DNA of 64,000 nucleotides. Origin: Lates calcarifer. Taxonomy: Eukaryota; Chordata; Actinopteri; Centropomidae. The DNA lies in the NCBI RefSeq assembly GCF_001640805.2, contig NC_066833.1, forward strand, positions 9,161,215 through 9,225,214. Reading direction: 5' to 3'. A program made the position numbers and the translations under genes. The notes beneath the pieces were generated by a model. The model saw only the letters and a list, made by a program, of their open reading frames with translations. It ran no database searches and was not told where the DNA came from. Shown in pieces: positions 37,701-44,925 of this stretch (positions are counted from its first letter, which is position 1; every line of letters starts with the position of its first letter).

Positions 37701-40700
37701 GGTACCATATTAGCAAATACGATAAATAATCACTCTTGTCAGACAAGTTGAAATTGTTAGAGGCGACTTTGACGGCTAGTGCTTAGCAGCTTCTCCTGTT
37801 AGAATTCCTCTGGTAACTGACAGAGACAAGTGGCTCTGTGGTTTTGGTGTATGTTGACACTGCAAGGGGCAAGACTCCTCAGAGCTTATTACTTGCTCTG
37901 TGTGCCTGAACTTGCAATGTGACTTGGCTGAATTTCAATTAGTCTGCGGTGTATTTCGCTGTCTCGCAGTGGCTTCAATATTGTTACGCAGAAACAATAT
38001 ATAAATGTATGCAAAGCATTGACATGTAGTCATCTAGTGATTCCCTGTATTCATTTTCAGAGCAACAGGTGCTGTTCACTCAGAAAATGATGCCAGTTGT
38101 TGCTGAAGAGTACAGTGAGGCAATGCTAGAGGTGGAGGTGAGTCTGGATTCAGGAGAGGTGCAGTGGATGAGGCAAGGGGTGCTGATCCACCCTGGAGCC
38201 AAATATACCTTGATACACAAGGGCCGAAAACACAGTCTCACCATACACAAGCTGGCCATGTCTGACCGGGGCACCTACAGCTGTGAAACCCTCCATGACC
38301 GCACGCAAGCCCAGCTAACAGTGGAACGTGAGTGTGCACGTGTTCTCACTATGCCCTGTTCTTGTTTGTTTACTGCTGTTGCCAACAGCTCCACCTCTTG
38401 CGCACCCTCCACCAGTGCTTCATGTGAAGGCAAAGCTCAATTAACTGAGTAAGAGTAATTTGAGTGACTGGGGACCAGGATGGCACTTGTACTGGAACAC
38501 GATGGCAACCAACAGGTGATAGCCTTACAGCCCAAGCTCACCCTCAGACCAGGGGTTCTATATTGACAAAGGATAGAGCCCTAATGATTTCTTTACCTAT
38601 GTCAAACATAAAGCAGATGGCAGCGTACAGGAAGTGCTTGATCAATAACAAGTTAAGATGCTATTGCACAAGGACTAGAATTACATTTGTAAACAAAGTT
38701 AAAATAACCAACAAGAACCACTTAAATTTCTCAAAAGTATCAGCCTTGACACACTATAAAACGGCATCTTGTAGTGATTAAGATGTACTTATGATTGTTT
38801 TTCTCCGTGCATGCTTCTTATATTTCTTAGTCCTATGATCCACAGGGCAGTAGGTGAATTAAAGGCTGTTCTTTCAACACTGCCGTGGGTGGGAAGGGGA
38901 AAGTCAGGACTTCAGGCTGCTGTTGGCACCTCCTATGAATTTGGATCTCCTCTCATTGCATCTAAATTTACACCCTGGCCTTCAAAACTAAGGTTGTTGT
39001 CATCAGGTCTCCAAAATAAACACTCCTTTTTTCCACAGGGAATGCCTGACTGTATTAGAATAAGTGAAAAATGTTGGCAGTTTCAAAGCTGGCTTTTGTA
39101 TAAAGCCCAGTACTCAAATGACTAAAATATCACCTTGTCGATGTGTGCCAGCGAGTATTGTTTAACTGCAGGCTGCTGTGCACAGGACAGACTCCAAGCC
39201 CACTCTGTGACAGAAAATGGACACCATGTCTGCTCAGTCTTAAAGTGGAATATAAATGCTTTTTACCGGAGCCAATCTTTCAGACATAACTTTTGTTTAC
39301 CTATTACTTATTTTTATTTATTCCTTATACACAAAAGGTATTCACAAAGTAGATAGTTCAATGCACTTGTACTATAACTTATGGTCCATGATTCACTGCA
39401 GAACACATAAAGTCTGCTGCTGGATTACATCAATGTTTTCATTTACATCCATCTGCAAACTCCCTTTACAGCTCGAAGAATCACAATCAAGAGGGGACTG
39501 ACGGACATTAAAACCACAGAGAGAGAAACAGCTTCGTTTGAGGTGGAGCTTTCACATCCCAATGTCCCAGGCACTTGGACGAGAAATGGAATCCAGCTTA
39601 AGCCGACAAATCACTTCCGTATGAGTGCCAAAGGACAAGTCCACAGCCTCACTATCTCTAACCTATCAGTAGAAGACACTGGTTCCTTTATGTTCTCTGT
39701 AGAGAATCTGAAGACATCTGCAAGACTTGTTGTGAGGGGTAGGTCACCTATAAAAAGTAGCTTATAGTATTATTTACAATTATTAAAATTATTAACAAGC
39801 TCTATAATGATGTCAGTAATCCAACATGTCACCAACTTAATGCTTCCAAATAATTACAATTAAATATAATCATTTGCACTTTTTTATCCACAGCTCACAA
39901 ACCATGTACAGTACTACCATAACAGAATTTTACTGTACTAATTTTGTTATGACCTCAGACTGGTAGCTAAAGTGATCCACTCAGACTAGACCAAATGCCA
40001 ACCAGTGGAGGCATGATAACAGAATGGAGTGACGGCTGCGCTACTGTTGTCTTTATCCAGGCTCACGTTACAAACACAAAATAGCCTAGCATGACCCAAT
40101 GAAAAGTGGTAGCTCTGTTCTGTCTTTTCTGTCAGGTGTTAGTTTAACCTCGTGTTGTAAAATAATCCGCTCCATGCCGAGTCACTCAGTATTCATCATC
40201 CCTTTGAGCTAGGGGCTAAAGCTCTGAGGATGGCTACTGGATGAAAATGTCATCGTGGTAAATTAGTCCACATAACTTAAAGGGCAGGTTCATATTTTAA
40301 AAGTTTATCTACTCAAACATACAGTGACAGTGTTTGCCTGTTGTAACCATTACTTCTGTTCATATTGGCCATTAAAAGACTCCAACATGCTTGGGACAGC
40401 TTGTTGAGAGTAGTTTAATTTTGTATAGCAATGCATTTTGGGGAAATGTAAAAAGGGTTTTGGTTATTTTTCTCCACCAGAGCCCCCGGTGACCATTTTC
40501 AGAAAACTGGAAGACCGGAAATTCTCTGAAGGAGCAGTGATCTCTCTTGAGTGTGAACTGTCAAGACACAACATCGATGTAAAATGGATTAAGGCAAGTG
40601 ATGGATTTTTGGTTTTCTTCATTGCCAAGCACTAAACAATCACAAACTTAAGACTCACTCCAGTCAAAATCTCTGTGGGCATGGCATTTCAGTCCTTACC

Positions 40701-43700
40701 ACCAAAGATTTGAAAATTCTGGGCCAAATTTTTAGTTTAAGACTAAAGTAAAACAAACTCTTACTGAGCTGTCTTGTGTTAACTTTATGTTGATCAGTGT
40801 GAAATAATAAAGAACCATAATTCACCTGACTGGACAATAATTGCACATGAAATAAATAGTGTTTTGTTTTGTTTTTTTTATCCTTTTCAGAATGGGGTTG
40901 AGGTGAAGCCAAGCAAGGACTTGCGCATTTATGCAATGGGAAGAAAACGTTTTCTTCAGATCATGAAATGTCAAGTCAGTGACTCTGGCATGTATACCTG
41001 CGATGCTGGAGACGCTATTACATCCTGCACTGTGGAGGTCTACGGTAAAGTCTCCTGTCTAAATACTATAAATTACAGAAAAGGGCCACAAGTTTCACAG
41101 TGGTGTGATACAATGGTATGGACTGGCAGAAAGAGTAACTTAAACCCAGGCTGGGAAGCAGTATTTGCTTCCCTCTAAAAAAAGAGATTTTCAGAGTCTT
41201 ATGTCAGTTTGTCTTTAAAGAACAACAATGTCACGAGACGTATTAGACAGAACTACACAAACAATGAGCAATGTGGTTTGGAATCACTATCAGCAAGTAC
41301 CCAGACTACAACAAACCACGACATACAGCACCACAACATAATAGGTCCTTTCAACTGACAGCATGCATGAATTACTCTAGCTAAAAAAAAAATAAAAAAA
41401 AAATACAACTTGTATTGACATAAATGTCAAAGAAATTTTAAGCTTCAGTAAACAACTCTTAAGATTTGGTGCTACCATAATTTAACAGGAGAGTATAAAT
41501 GAGTTGCATTAAGCTTTGTCAAAATCAGATACTTTACAGGATGTCAACACTTTGTTGATTAAGGTGCTTACATTAAATGTGTGAGTAGTTAGCTTGGTAA
41601 TGCAAAGTAGAATAGTTTTGAACGAGAAGACTGTAAATATGCACAAAAGAAGAAGGTAAAAAGAAAAAGAAAGCACTTACCAAATACTCACAATGCCAGA
41701 TAAGAGCTGCCATCTTTGTGTTACCTGCTGTTGACAACCTCTGTGTTAGCTGTTCCTAAGACTTTCCAACCTTGTTTAGCTGTTTCTCTTTAATGGTGGG
41801 AACTGTGTTGTCTTTCCTGGTATATTAGCTAGCTAGCTAGTGTTTACATTTAGCCAAAAATTCACGTTTAACTCTAACCTGTAACCATGGAGCAGAGTCC
41901 TGTTCACAGTCAAGGTAACCACAGTATAAATGGTTGGGACAAATTACACTTTTATCATTCTTATTATCGTATGTGGAGTCTGATAATCTCACAGTTAAAC
42001 CGTGTACGCCGTTTTTTGGGCAGTTTCCGTGTTGAACGACATATTTACTCGGGATCGCTGTAAAAGGTTTTATGGAACGTTTTCTCTCGTTGGGTGGGTG
42101 TGACGTTTACATTAACGCGCCTTATAATAAAGGCAGTGCGCATGCGTAAAGGTTTTGCTACATTTTAAACGTGACAGAAAAGACGTGTATGGAGAATCCC
42201 AGGTTGTACTATCACGTTTTTTTATTTCCTTACGTTTAACAGGCTTGGAATACAACACAAGGTAATGTCAATACTTTTCAAAAGTAATGCAATGTGTACT
42301 CAGGTGAACATTCAAATCAAATTCCAATTCAAATTGTGAGTAATTTTTCTTTAAAAAATAAAGGGTTTTATGGAGGAACTGTGATCAGGTGGACATTTCA
42401 AAACCAATAGAATGATGTTCATAAATGTAATATTTCTTTTACGAAACATATCAGTAACAAAATGATGTGTTATACTGGGAATTTGTGATAAGACTATATC
42501 AAAATGAGTGGAAGTATTAATATTATTATTATCAAAACATATTATTAAGACAGTTCTATTATGGTAAGAAACATTGTAAATGTAGTTTTCATATTTTTAT
42601 TTCCCTCAAAAATACACTAAGACGTCAACATCCTGCTTTTGAAAAGTGGCTTTGGGCTTTGCAAATGCAGCACAACACTGCCCTCTGTCTATGATTTCCA
42701 GTAGTACAACATCAGAGGTGTATAGTAATGTTTTGGCCACAGGATACACATGTAGGGAACAGTGCAGAAAATGCCACATTTCTATATATTCACAGTGTTT
42801 TAAGAATTTTAAAAGGAACCATGGCCTAGACTTCCTGTTCTGACAAAAAGAAGGTTTGTGATTATCTTGGATGTTTCTCTCTCTGTCTCTCAGATTGATA
42901 TCAGTGAGCAACTGAAATCTTAAATATTTTTTTTAAAAATGTGATTCTTTCTGCAGAGCGGGAGCTGTTGGTCCTGCAGGGCCTCGAGGATCTGGACATC
43001 CAGGAGGATCAGAACGCTGTGTTTGTCTGTGAGATCTCAGTGGAGGATGTGCCAGGAGAATGGTACAAAAATGGGGAGAGGATACAACCCACCAGCACCA
43101 TCAAGATCCGCCAGGAAGGTCAGCTTCAAAATCATTACCATGTCATTCATAGTCCTGCACTCTGCTGACGATGTTCTGCTTCAAATACTGCAACAAGACA
43201 GAGGTTTAAAATACTCATATACAATGTGTAAACCAATGTAAGACAACAGCTAAAGAGGAGACTTGCTGCATATGTTTAGCTAGTAGAGCTGAGCCAGTTG
43301 GGCTGATTAATATTTATCACTTTCATTTATTGCTCTCATTTCAGGGACCAAACATTTTCTTCTTATGTGCAACGTGCGAGCTGAGGACTCTGGAGAGATC
43401 AAATTTGTCGCCAGACATGTTGAATCAGTCGCTTACCTGGAGGTGGAAGGTACTACACATTACAATGACAACATGTTATTATGAATATATATATATATAT
43501 TATGAATATATATATATACATTTGTGATTTCATCTATTGGGGCCAGATAATAGAGAATGACTTGTTAGATTTTCAGTGTGTTTTTTTTTTCACTGGATTT
43601 ATGATTTACACTAAACACAGTATTTGTATCTTTTCAGAGCTTCCTGTCAACATCGTAAAACCCCTGCAGGATAAGACCGTCCTCGAGAAGACCCGCGTGA

Positions 43701-44590
43701 TCCTGGACTGCACAGTGTCTAACCCCAGATGTAGCATCCGCTGGTACAAAGGCAGCAATGTCATACTGCCCTCAGAGCGCTTTGAGATCTGCAGTGAGGG
43801 CTGTTATCGCAAGCTCATCATCCAGCAGGTGGCGCTAGATGATGAGGGCATGTACAGTGTCCAGGTTGGAGAGTACACCTGCTCTGCAAAGCTGACAGTG
43901 GAGGGTAAGAGAGTGCAACAAAACATTAGCTGTTTGTTACTGGGATATTTGGGCATAACAGTAATGCCTCCTTTTTCACAGCAACACACTAAGCAAATAT
44001 TAAATATTAAGCAAATGTAAGCAAAAGTAACACACATATTCTCTGGGGATGGAATAGTGGTGGGAGATTGTCACCTAAGATTTCAGAAAAATGTGTTTGA
44101 GATGTTGCTCTGTGTCCTGAACGCCTCTTCTTGCTCTGTGTAACTTGGGGTGATCAGTTACAATCTCCCACTAGAGGTCGCTGTTGTTCAGCAAATGTGA
44201 CCTGGTGTAGCTTAAAGACTAAAAACACTCAGATATAATATATGTCATAACTCTGATTAATACGTTTTAGGGAACCTTGCTTAACGGTTTTCCCTCTGTT
44301 TTGTGCCTTAGCCCAGTCTTTGTTGATGATCAGAGAGCTGAGCGATGTGGAGGTCACGGCCCCCGATGAAGCCTGCTTTGAGTGTGAGGTGTCCGTCCCC
44401 GTCCCCAAAGCTCCTGATGTGGAGTCTGAACGGGGAGCCCTTACAGCCGAGCTCTCGGGTTCGCCTGGAGAAGATGGGCACAGTGCACAGGCTAACGCTC
44501 AGACAGACCTCCCCGGACATGAGTGGAGTGGTGGAGTTCACCTCTGGGAAAGCCAAGAGCAGAGCCCAGCTCCGGGTGCTCAGTAAGTGA
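18712..44590 (+). CDS. obsl1: obscurin-like protein 1 gene (36 coding exons)
   Basis: Obscurin-like 1 is a cytoskeletal adaptor. In mammals its N-terminal Ig domains bind titin and myomesin at the M-band, and it works with CUL7 and CCDC8 (3M complex). The exon 1 product matches the OBSL1 N-terminus: three Ig domains, with EGKHAKFRC and AGQTLSAV in the third. The order Ig4, Ig5, FN3, Ig6 and a distal Ig array also matches. Nearly every Ig domain is one exon of 261-279 nt with phase 1-1 ends. Joining all exons gives about 11.1 kb of coding sequence (about 3,690 codons), roughly twice mammalian OBSL1. The excess is the exon 6-19 block and a 1.5-kb repeat exon. Exons 16, 24, 25 and 36 carry +1 shifts and exon 19 an in-frame stop, so either some are skipped or the sequence has errors. 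Obscurin (obscn) is the alternative; the end of Ig3 and synteny with ctdsp1 favour obsl1. Confidence 0.93.
20993..21262 (+). CDS. obsl1: obsl1 exon 2: Ig4
   Basis: Acceptor cccag, donor G|GTAAAT, 270 nt, phase 1-1. The product starts EPPVRFKQPL and ends AEVAVKG, with Cys in LECEV and YLCEM. It is close to the fourth Ig of OBSL1. Confidence 0.93.
21405..21665 (+). CDS. obsl1: obsl1 exon 3: Ig5
   Basis: Acceptor cttgcag, 261 nt, phase 1-1. It contains RKLPRKVDVLEGENA, almost identical to the corresponding human OBSL1 segment. The second canonical Ig Cys is absent (VTFLVG), as in the mammalian domain. Confidence 0.92.
21814..22125 (+). CDS. obsl1: obsl1 exon 4: fibronectin type III domain
   Basis: 312 nt, phase 1-1. 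It shows FN3 signatures: LLSWVP, YVLERQEVG, and DYRFRICSVNKYGKS near the end. This is the only FN3 domain, in the position expected for OBSL1 between Ig5 and Ig6. Confidence 0.93.
22225..22491 (+). CDS. obsl1: obsl1 exon 5: Ig6
   Basis: 267 nt, phase 1-1, acceptor tttttttatag. The product has EGQDAIFSIELS and GTWFLNG, matching the OBSL1 domain directly after FN3, which also lacks the first Cys. Confidence 0.92.
22672..22947 (+). CDS. obsl1: obsl1 exon 6: Ig7, first unit of the expanded array
   Basis: 276 nt, phase 1-1. It shows the template of the array: APxVKFS at the start, ERNK-type turn, CELSDP, VHWYKNG, IQSEG, VIQSAE, SGVYCC and VEG at the donor. Confidence 0.92.
23132..23407 (+). CDS. 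obsl1: obsl1 exon 7: Ig8 (array unit)
   Basis: 276 nt, phase 1-1. APPVRFSAIPDAERNKT, CELSDPSAQVHWYKDG and IKG at the end; donor AAAG|GTGATTT. Confidence 0.92.
23669..23944 (+). CDS. obsl1: obsl1 exon 8: Ig9 (array unit)
   Basis: 276 nt, phase 1-1. APPVKFSAIPEEMRTKS, CVVSDPEAHVCWYKDE, SGVYRCTTQDD; donor AAAG|GTGACTT. Confidence 0.92.
24250..24525 (+). CDS. obsl1: obsl1 exon 9: Ig10 (array unit)
   Basis: 276 nt, phase 1-1, acceptor gctag. AIPVTYSTIFDVERTKS, CEVADSTVPVCWYKDG, SGLYSCETSDD; donor AAAG|GTGATTT. Confidence 0.9.
24840..25112 (+). CDS. obsl1: obsl1 exon 10: Ig11 (divergent array unit)
   Basis: 273 nt, phase 1-1. The Cys pair (PTCETSDP, YYCATADD) and core Trp (VSWQRD) survive, but the first strand is Pro/Ser-rich and the mid-domain is poorly conserved. 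Donor CAAG|GTGATAT. Confidence 0.85.
25296..25568 (+). CDS. obsl1: obsl1 exon 11: Ig12 (degenerate, first Cys lost)
   Basis: 273 nt, phase 1-1, open. The first core Cys of the array consensus (LQCE) is Phe here (QQFEISDP). ACWYKDG and FGCETSGD remain. The later strands have drifted (SSSQALPLQSHD). Confidence 0.8.
25673..25747 (+). CDS. obsl1: obsl1 exon 12: 75-nt partial Ig exon
   Basis: From the acceptor ccaaacag to the donor AAAG|GTGATTT this encodes 25 residues in phase 1-1, ending AQYTVDVKG. That is the last strand of the array Ig consensus; the preceding strands are missing. It is either a genuine mini-exon or the tail of a deleted unit. Confidence 0.5.
26410..27909 (+). CDS. obsl1: obsl1 exon 13: 500-residue exon with 14-residue tandem repeats inside an Ig remnant
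   Basis: The acceptor cttatag at 26409 and donor GAAG|GTGATTT at 27909 give exactly 1,500 nt in phase 1-1, fully open. The first 25 or so residues are an array-type Ig start (SSDQEKNKSTEEACPVEV). A Ser/Gln/Thr-rich stretch follows, then about 19 copies of a 14-residue unit with consensus VQSEEPFTSLHTAT, then degraded repeats. The exon closes with an Ig-like last strand (NKVAVEG). No transmembrane or catalytic motif is visible and the region is probably disordered. The shared borders indicate an Ig exon invaded by repeat growth. Confidence 0.82.
26781..27575 (+). repeat. 42-bp coding minisatellite (about 19 units)
   Basis: Units of 42 bp encode 14 residues each, in frame throughout; one unit is 39 bp. 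The central seven, at about 27,023-27,316, are nearly identical (QSEEPFTSLHTA-type) and the flanking ones are progressively diverged. That is the pattern expected of array growth from the middle. Most positions keep Q-S-E at residues 2-4 and a T at residue 12. Confidence 0.9.
28362..28637 (+). CDS. obsl1: obsl1 exon 14: Ig13 (array unit)
   Basis: 276 nt, phase 1-1. APPVTITTLCEAERNKS, CEISDPNAQVTWYKDG, IYSCKTTDD; donor AAAG|GTGACAA. Confidence 0.9.
29838..30113 (+). CDS. obsl1: obsl1 exon 15: Ig14 (array unit)
   Basis: 276 nt, phase 1-1, acceptor cctgtag. APLLKFSAVSDADQKKT, CELSDPSGQVSWYKDG, IYRCESKDD; donor AAAG|GTGATGC. A 1.2-kb intron precedes it, in which I see no exon. Confidence 0.9.
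30734..31013 (+). CDS. obsl1: obsl1 exon 16: Ig15 with a +1 frameshift
   Basis: Normal borders (ctttag, AAAG|GTGATTT) but 280 nt, one base too many. The first part reads ALPVKFSELQETDRNK up to the B/C strands. The second part, from WYKDGMKILPQ to VDVKG, is in the next frame. The switch is near 30,847 (gtcgaaatgg). Without correction translation stops at 30,907-30,909. Confidence 0.78.
31185..31460 (+). CDS. obsl1: obsl1 exon 17: Ig16 (array unit)
   Basis: 276 nt, phase 1-1. CEVSDPAAQVSWFKDE and GLYSCGLADD; donor GAAG|GTGATTT. The first strand is atypical (GRSPQIMPIP). Confidence 0.9.
31712..31987 (+). CDS. obsl1: obsl1 exon 18: Ig17 (array unit)
   Basis: 276 nt, phase 1-1, acceptor after a C9 run. 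ATPVRFSALPEVARNKF, CEVSEPNAQVYWHKDG, VYSCEAADD; donor GCAG|GTGATCT. Confidence 0.9.
32965..33243 (+). pseudogene. obsl1: obsl1 exon 19: Ig18 (array unit) with in-frame stop
   Basis: 279 nt with intact phase 1-1 borders and an otherwise open array-type Ig (FSAVPEVERNKS, CEISDP, YSCKT). TGA at 32,973-32,975 stands where the array consensus has Arg (PVRFSA). The core Trp is Ser (CSYEDG). It is probably a decaying unit that is skipped. A CGA-to-TGA polymorphism or base error is possible. Confidence 0.75.
33709..33984 (+). CDS. obsl1: obsl1 exon 20: Ig19 (start of distal array)
   Basis: 276 nt, phase 1-1, acceptor atgcag, donor CGAG|GTAATA. APPVTFADIPEEDL, CEVSRTDGVVQWYKDG, YTCRAGD. The intron start differs from the GTGAT type of the preceding array. 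Confidence 0.92.
34077..34349 (+). CDS. obsl1: obsl1 exon 21: Ig20
   Basis: 273 nt, phase 1-1. EPPVMIIYPKEDVHL, CELSRPNGVVSWYKDG, YVCDTADD. It is close to the EPPVRIIYP-type domains of mammalian OBSL1. Confidence 0.93.
34805..35080 (+). CDS. obsl1: obsl1 exon 22: Ig21
   Basis: 276 nt, phase 1-1. EPPVRIVSPSQSQMEL, CEISRPNAVVRWYRDG, YVCDTADDSM. Confidence 0.93.
35182..35457 (+). CDS. obsl1: obsl1 exon 23: Ig22
   Basis: 276 nt, phase 1-1. EPPVRFIRPRKMAS, CEVSRSNAEVTWKKNG, YVCDAKDD. Confidence 0.93.
35674..35950 (+). CDS. obsl1: obsl1 exon 24: Ig23 with a +1 frameshift
   Basis: 277 nt. ELPVKILGK opens the domain; the rest (KPNAKTEKQFLVSDD, CELSRSNVSVSWYKDN, YTCDAVDD, ITVKG) is one frame away. 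The break is in the A5 run at 35,696-35,700, where four A would restore frame. Confidence 0.82.
36038..36314 (+). CDS. obsl1: obsl1 exon 25: Ig24 with a +1 frameshift
   Basis: 277 nt. EPPVQIIGNSGHPEHH, CEVSRPNATVQWLWNG in one frame, then LKPDTRIKIDSYD, YICDAIDD and VEVQG in the next. The switch lies at about 36,164-36,171 (ggcgacgata). Confidence 0.82.
36442..36711 (+). CDS. obsl1: obsl1 exon 26: Ig25
   Basis: 270 nt, phase 1-1, acceptor ttttctcag. EPPAKFVNKKDNTN, LCAIVSNERANVRWLKDG, YVCDVNTDEM. Confidence 0.92.
36826..37092 (+). CDS. obsl1: obsl1 exon 27: Ig26
   Basis: 267 nt, phase 1-1. KVKFIRPLENIVSL, CEINKPKGDVQWLKDG, YACESTDDR; donor GAAA|GTAAGT. Confidence 0.92.
37228..37497 (+). CDS. 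obsl1: obsl1 exon 28: Ig27
   Basis: 270 nt, phase 1-1. VVEFIAELRSITVREGEDA, CVVSPEDTQLVWRLNG. It matches the OBSL1 domain with VSELTPLTVHEGDDA. The second Cys is absent, a variation seen in several OBSL1 domains. Confidence 0.92.
38061..38327 (+). CDS. obsl1: obsl1 exon 29: Ig28
   Basis: 267 nt, phase 1-1. EQQVLFTQKMMPVVAEE, LEVEVSLDSGEVQWMRQG, TYSCETLHDRTQAQLTVE. It matches the OBSL1 domain ending YGCESHHDRTLARLSV. Confidence 0.93.
39472..39738 (+). CDS. obsl1: obsl1 exon 30: Ig29
   Basis: 267 nt, phase 1-1. RRITIKRGLTDIKTTE, VELSHPNVPGTWTRNGIQL, SARLVVRG. It matches the mammalian domain with VTGEWARGGVQL. Confidence 0.92.
40276..40425. repeat. dispersed teleost repeat fragment (intronic)
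   Basis: The stretch with aaagggcaggttcatat, then ctgttcatattggccatta and aaagactccaacatgct, resembles a sequence I recall as highly repeated in percomorph genomes. It lies in the intron before obsl1 exon 31. Confidence 0.5.
40481..40593 (+). CDS. obsl1: obsl1 exon 31: first half of Ig30, GC donor
   Basis: 113 nt. EPPVTIFRKLEDRKFSEG, CELSRHNIDVKWIK. The donor is AAG|GCAAGT, the consensus of GC-AG introns; no GT donor fits the frame. With exon 32 the total is 267 nt in phase 1-1. Confidence 0.9.
40891..41044 (+). CDS. obsl1: obsl1 exon 32: second half of Ig30
   Basis: 154 nt, acceptor ccttttcag, starts in phase 0 with NGVEVKPSKDL and ends YTCDAGDAITSCTVEVYG. Confidence 0.92.
42060..42190. 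promoter_or_regulatory. candidate internal promoter in an obsl1 intron
   Basis: Within the 1.9-kb intron before exon 33 there is a near-perfect NRF-1 palindrome (TGCGCATGCG, 42,137-42,146), a TATA-like ttataataaa just before it and a CRE-like tgacgt at 42,100. CpG is locally dense in otherwise AT-rich DNA. Confidence 0.35.
42957..43118 (+). CDS. obsl1: obsl1 exon 33: first half of Ig31
   Basis: 162 nt, acceptor ctgcag. ERELLVLQGLEDLDIQED, CEISVEDVPGEWYKNG, ending IRQEG at the donor. It matches the penultimate Ig of mammalian OBSL1, which also has RIRQEG. Confidence 0.93.
43345..43449 (+). CDS. obsl1: obsl1 exon 34: second half of Ig31
   Basis: 105 nt, acceptor atttcag, phase 1-1. TKHFLLMCNVRAEDSGEI, ending AYLEVEG. 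It completes a 267-nt domain with exon 33. Confidence 0.92.
43485..43520. repeat. imperfect (TA)n repeat
   Basis: Two blocks of atatat with the flank attatgaatatatat duplicated, in the intron before exon 35. Confidence 0.8.
43638..43904 (+). CDS. obsl1: obsl1 exon 35: Ig32
   Basis: 267 nt, phase 1-1. ELPVNIVKPLQDKTVLE, CTVSNPRCSIRWYKGS, KLTVEG. It matches the final Ig of mammalian OBSL1, in which the reading frame closes right after this domain. Confidence 0.93.
44312..44590 (+). CDS. obsl1: obsl1 exon 36: additional terminal Ig33 with a +1 frameshift
   Basis: The acceptor ccttag is followed by AQSLLMIRELSDVEV and FECEVSVPVPKAP in one frame, then WSLNGEPLQPSSRV, HRLTLRQTSPDMSG and AQLRVL in the next. 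The switch is at about 44,404-44,417. The exon either ends at 44,582 on a strong donor (CTCA|GTAAGT, 271 nt) or reads on to TGA at 44,588-44,590. I found no convincing further exon. Confidence 0.75.
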
Positions 44591-44919
44591 AGGAAGAAGA
44601 CATTTTTCATCGCAATCTTCTGAGCAGTTTACTAGACATCACCTCAGTTTAACTTTATTTTACCCCAGTTGAAGCCATAGATATGGTATAGATTAATATT
44701 CTAATATTTTAAAGAAATTTTAAAATGTACAAGTCTGGCTCCTTCAATGTATAACCCAGTGATGTAATTCAAAAAACAACCACTAGATGGAGGTAATAAC
44801 AAAGTCTTGAGTTTTCCCCTTATGACTGTAAAGAATACTGGAAGTACATGTACAGTAAATGGAACAAAACACTCTCAATTAGCAGAAGAAGAAGCTGCTT
44901 TAATGCAAACAACTATCCA

Positions 44920-44925
44920 AATAAA
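44920..44925 (+). terminator. candidate obsl1 poly(A) signal (proximal)
   Basis: AATAAA about 330 nt after the TGA at 44,590. Further AATAAA hexamers occur at 46,415-46,420 and 46,629-46,634, so the 3'UTR length is undecided. Confidence 0.4.

Noticed and set aside
18712..44590. Obscurin (obscn) instead of obsl1
   Set aside because: Ig2 and Ig3 residues, the lack of IQ, SH3, DH-PH and kinase domains, and ctdsp1 synteny favour obsl1.
30734..44590. Programmed +1 ribosomal frameshifting in the broken exons
   Set aside because: The four sites share no slippery motif, stop context or structure that I can see; assembly error or decay is simpler.
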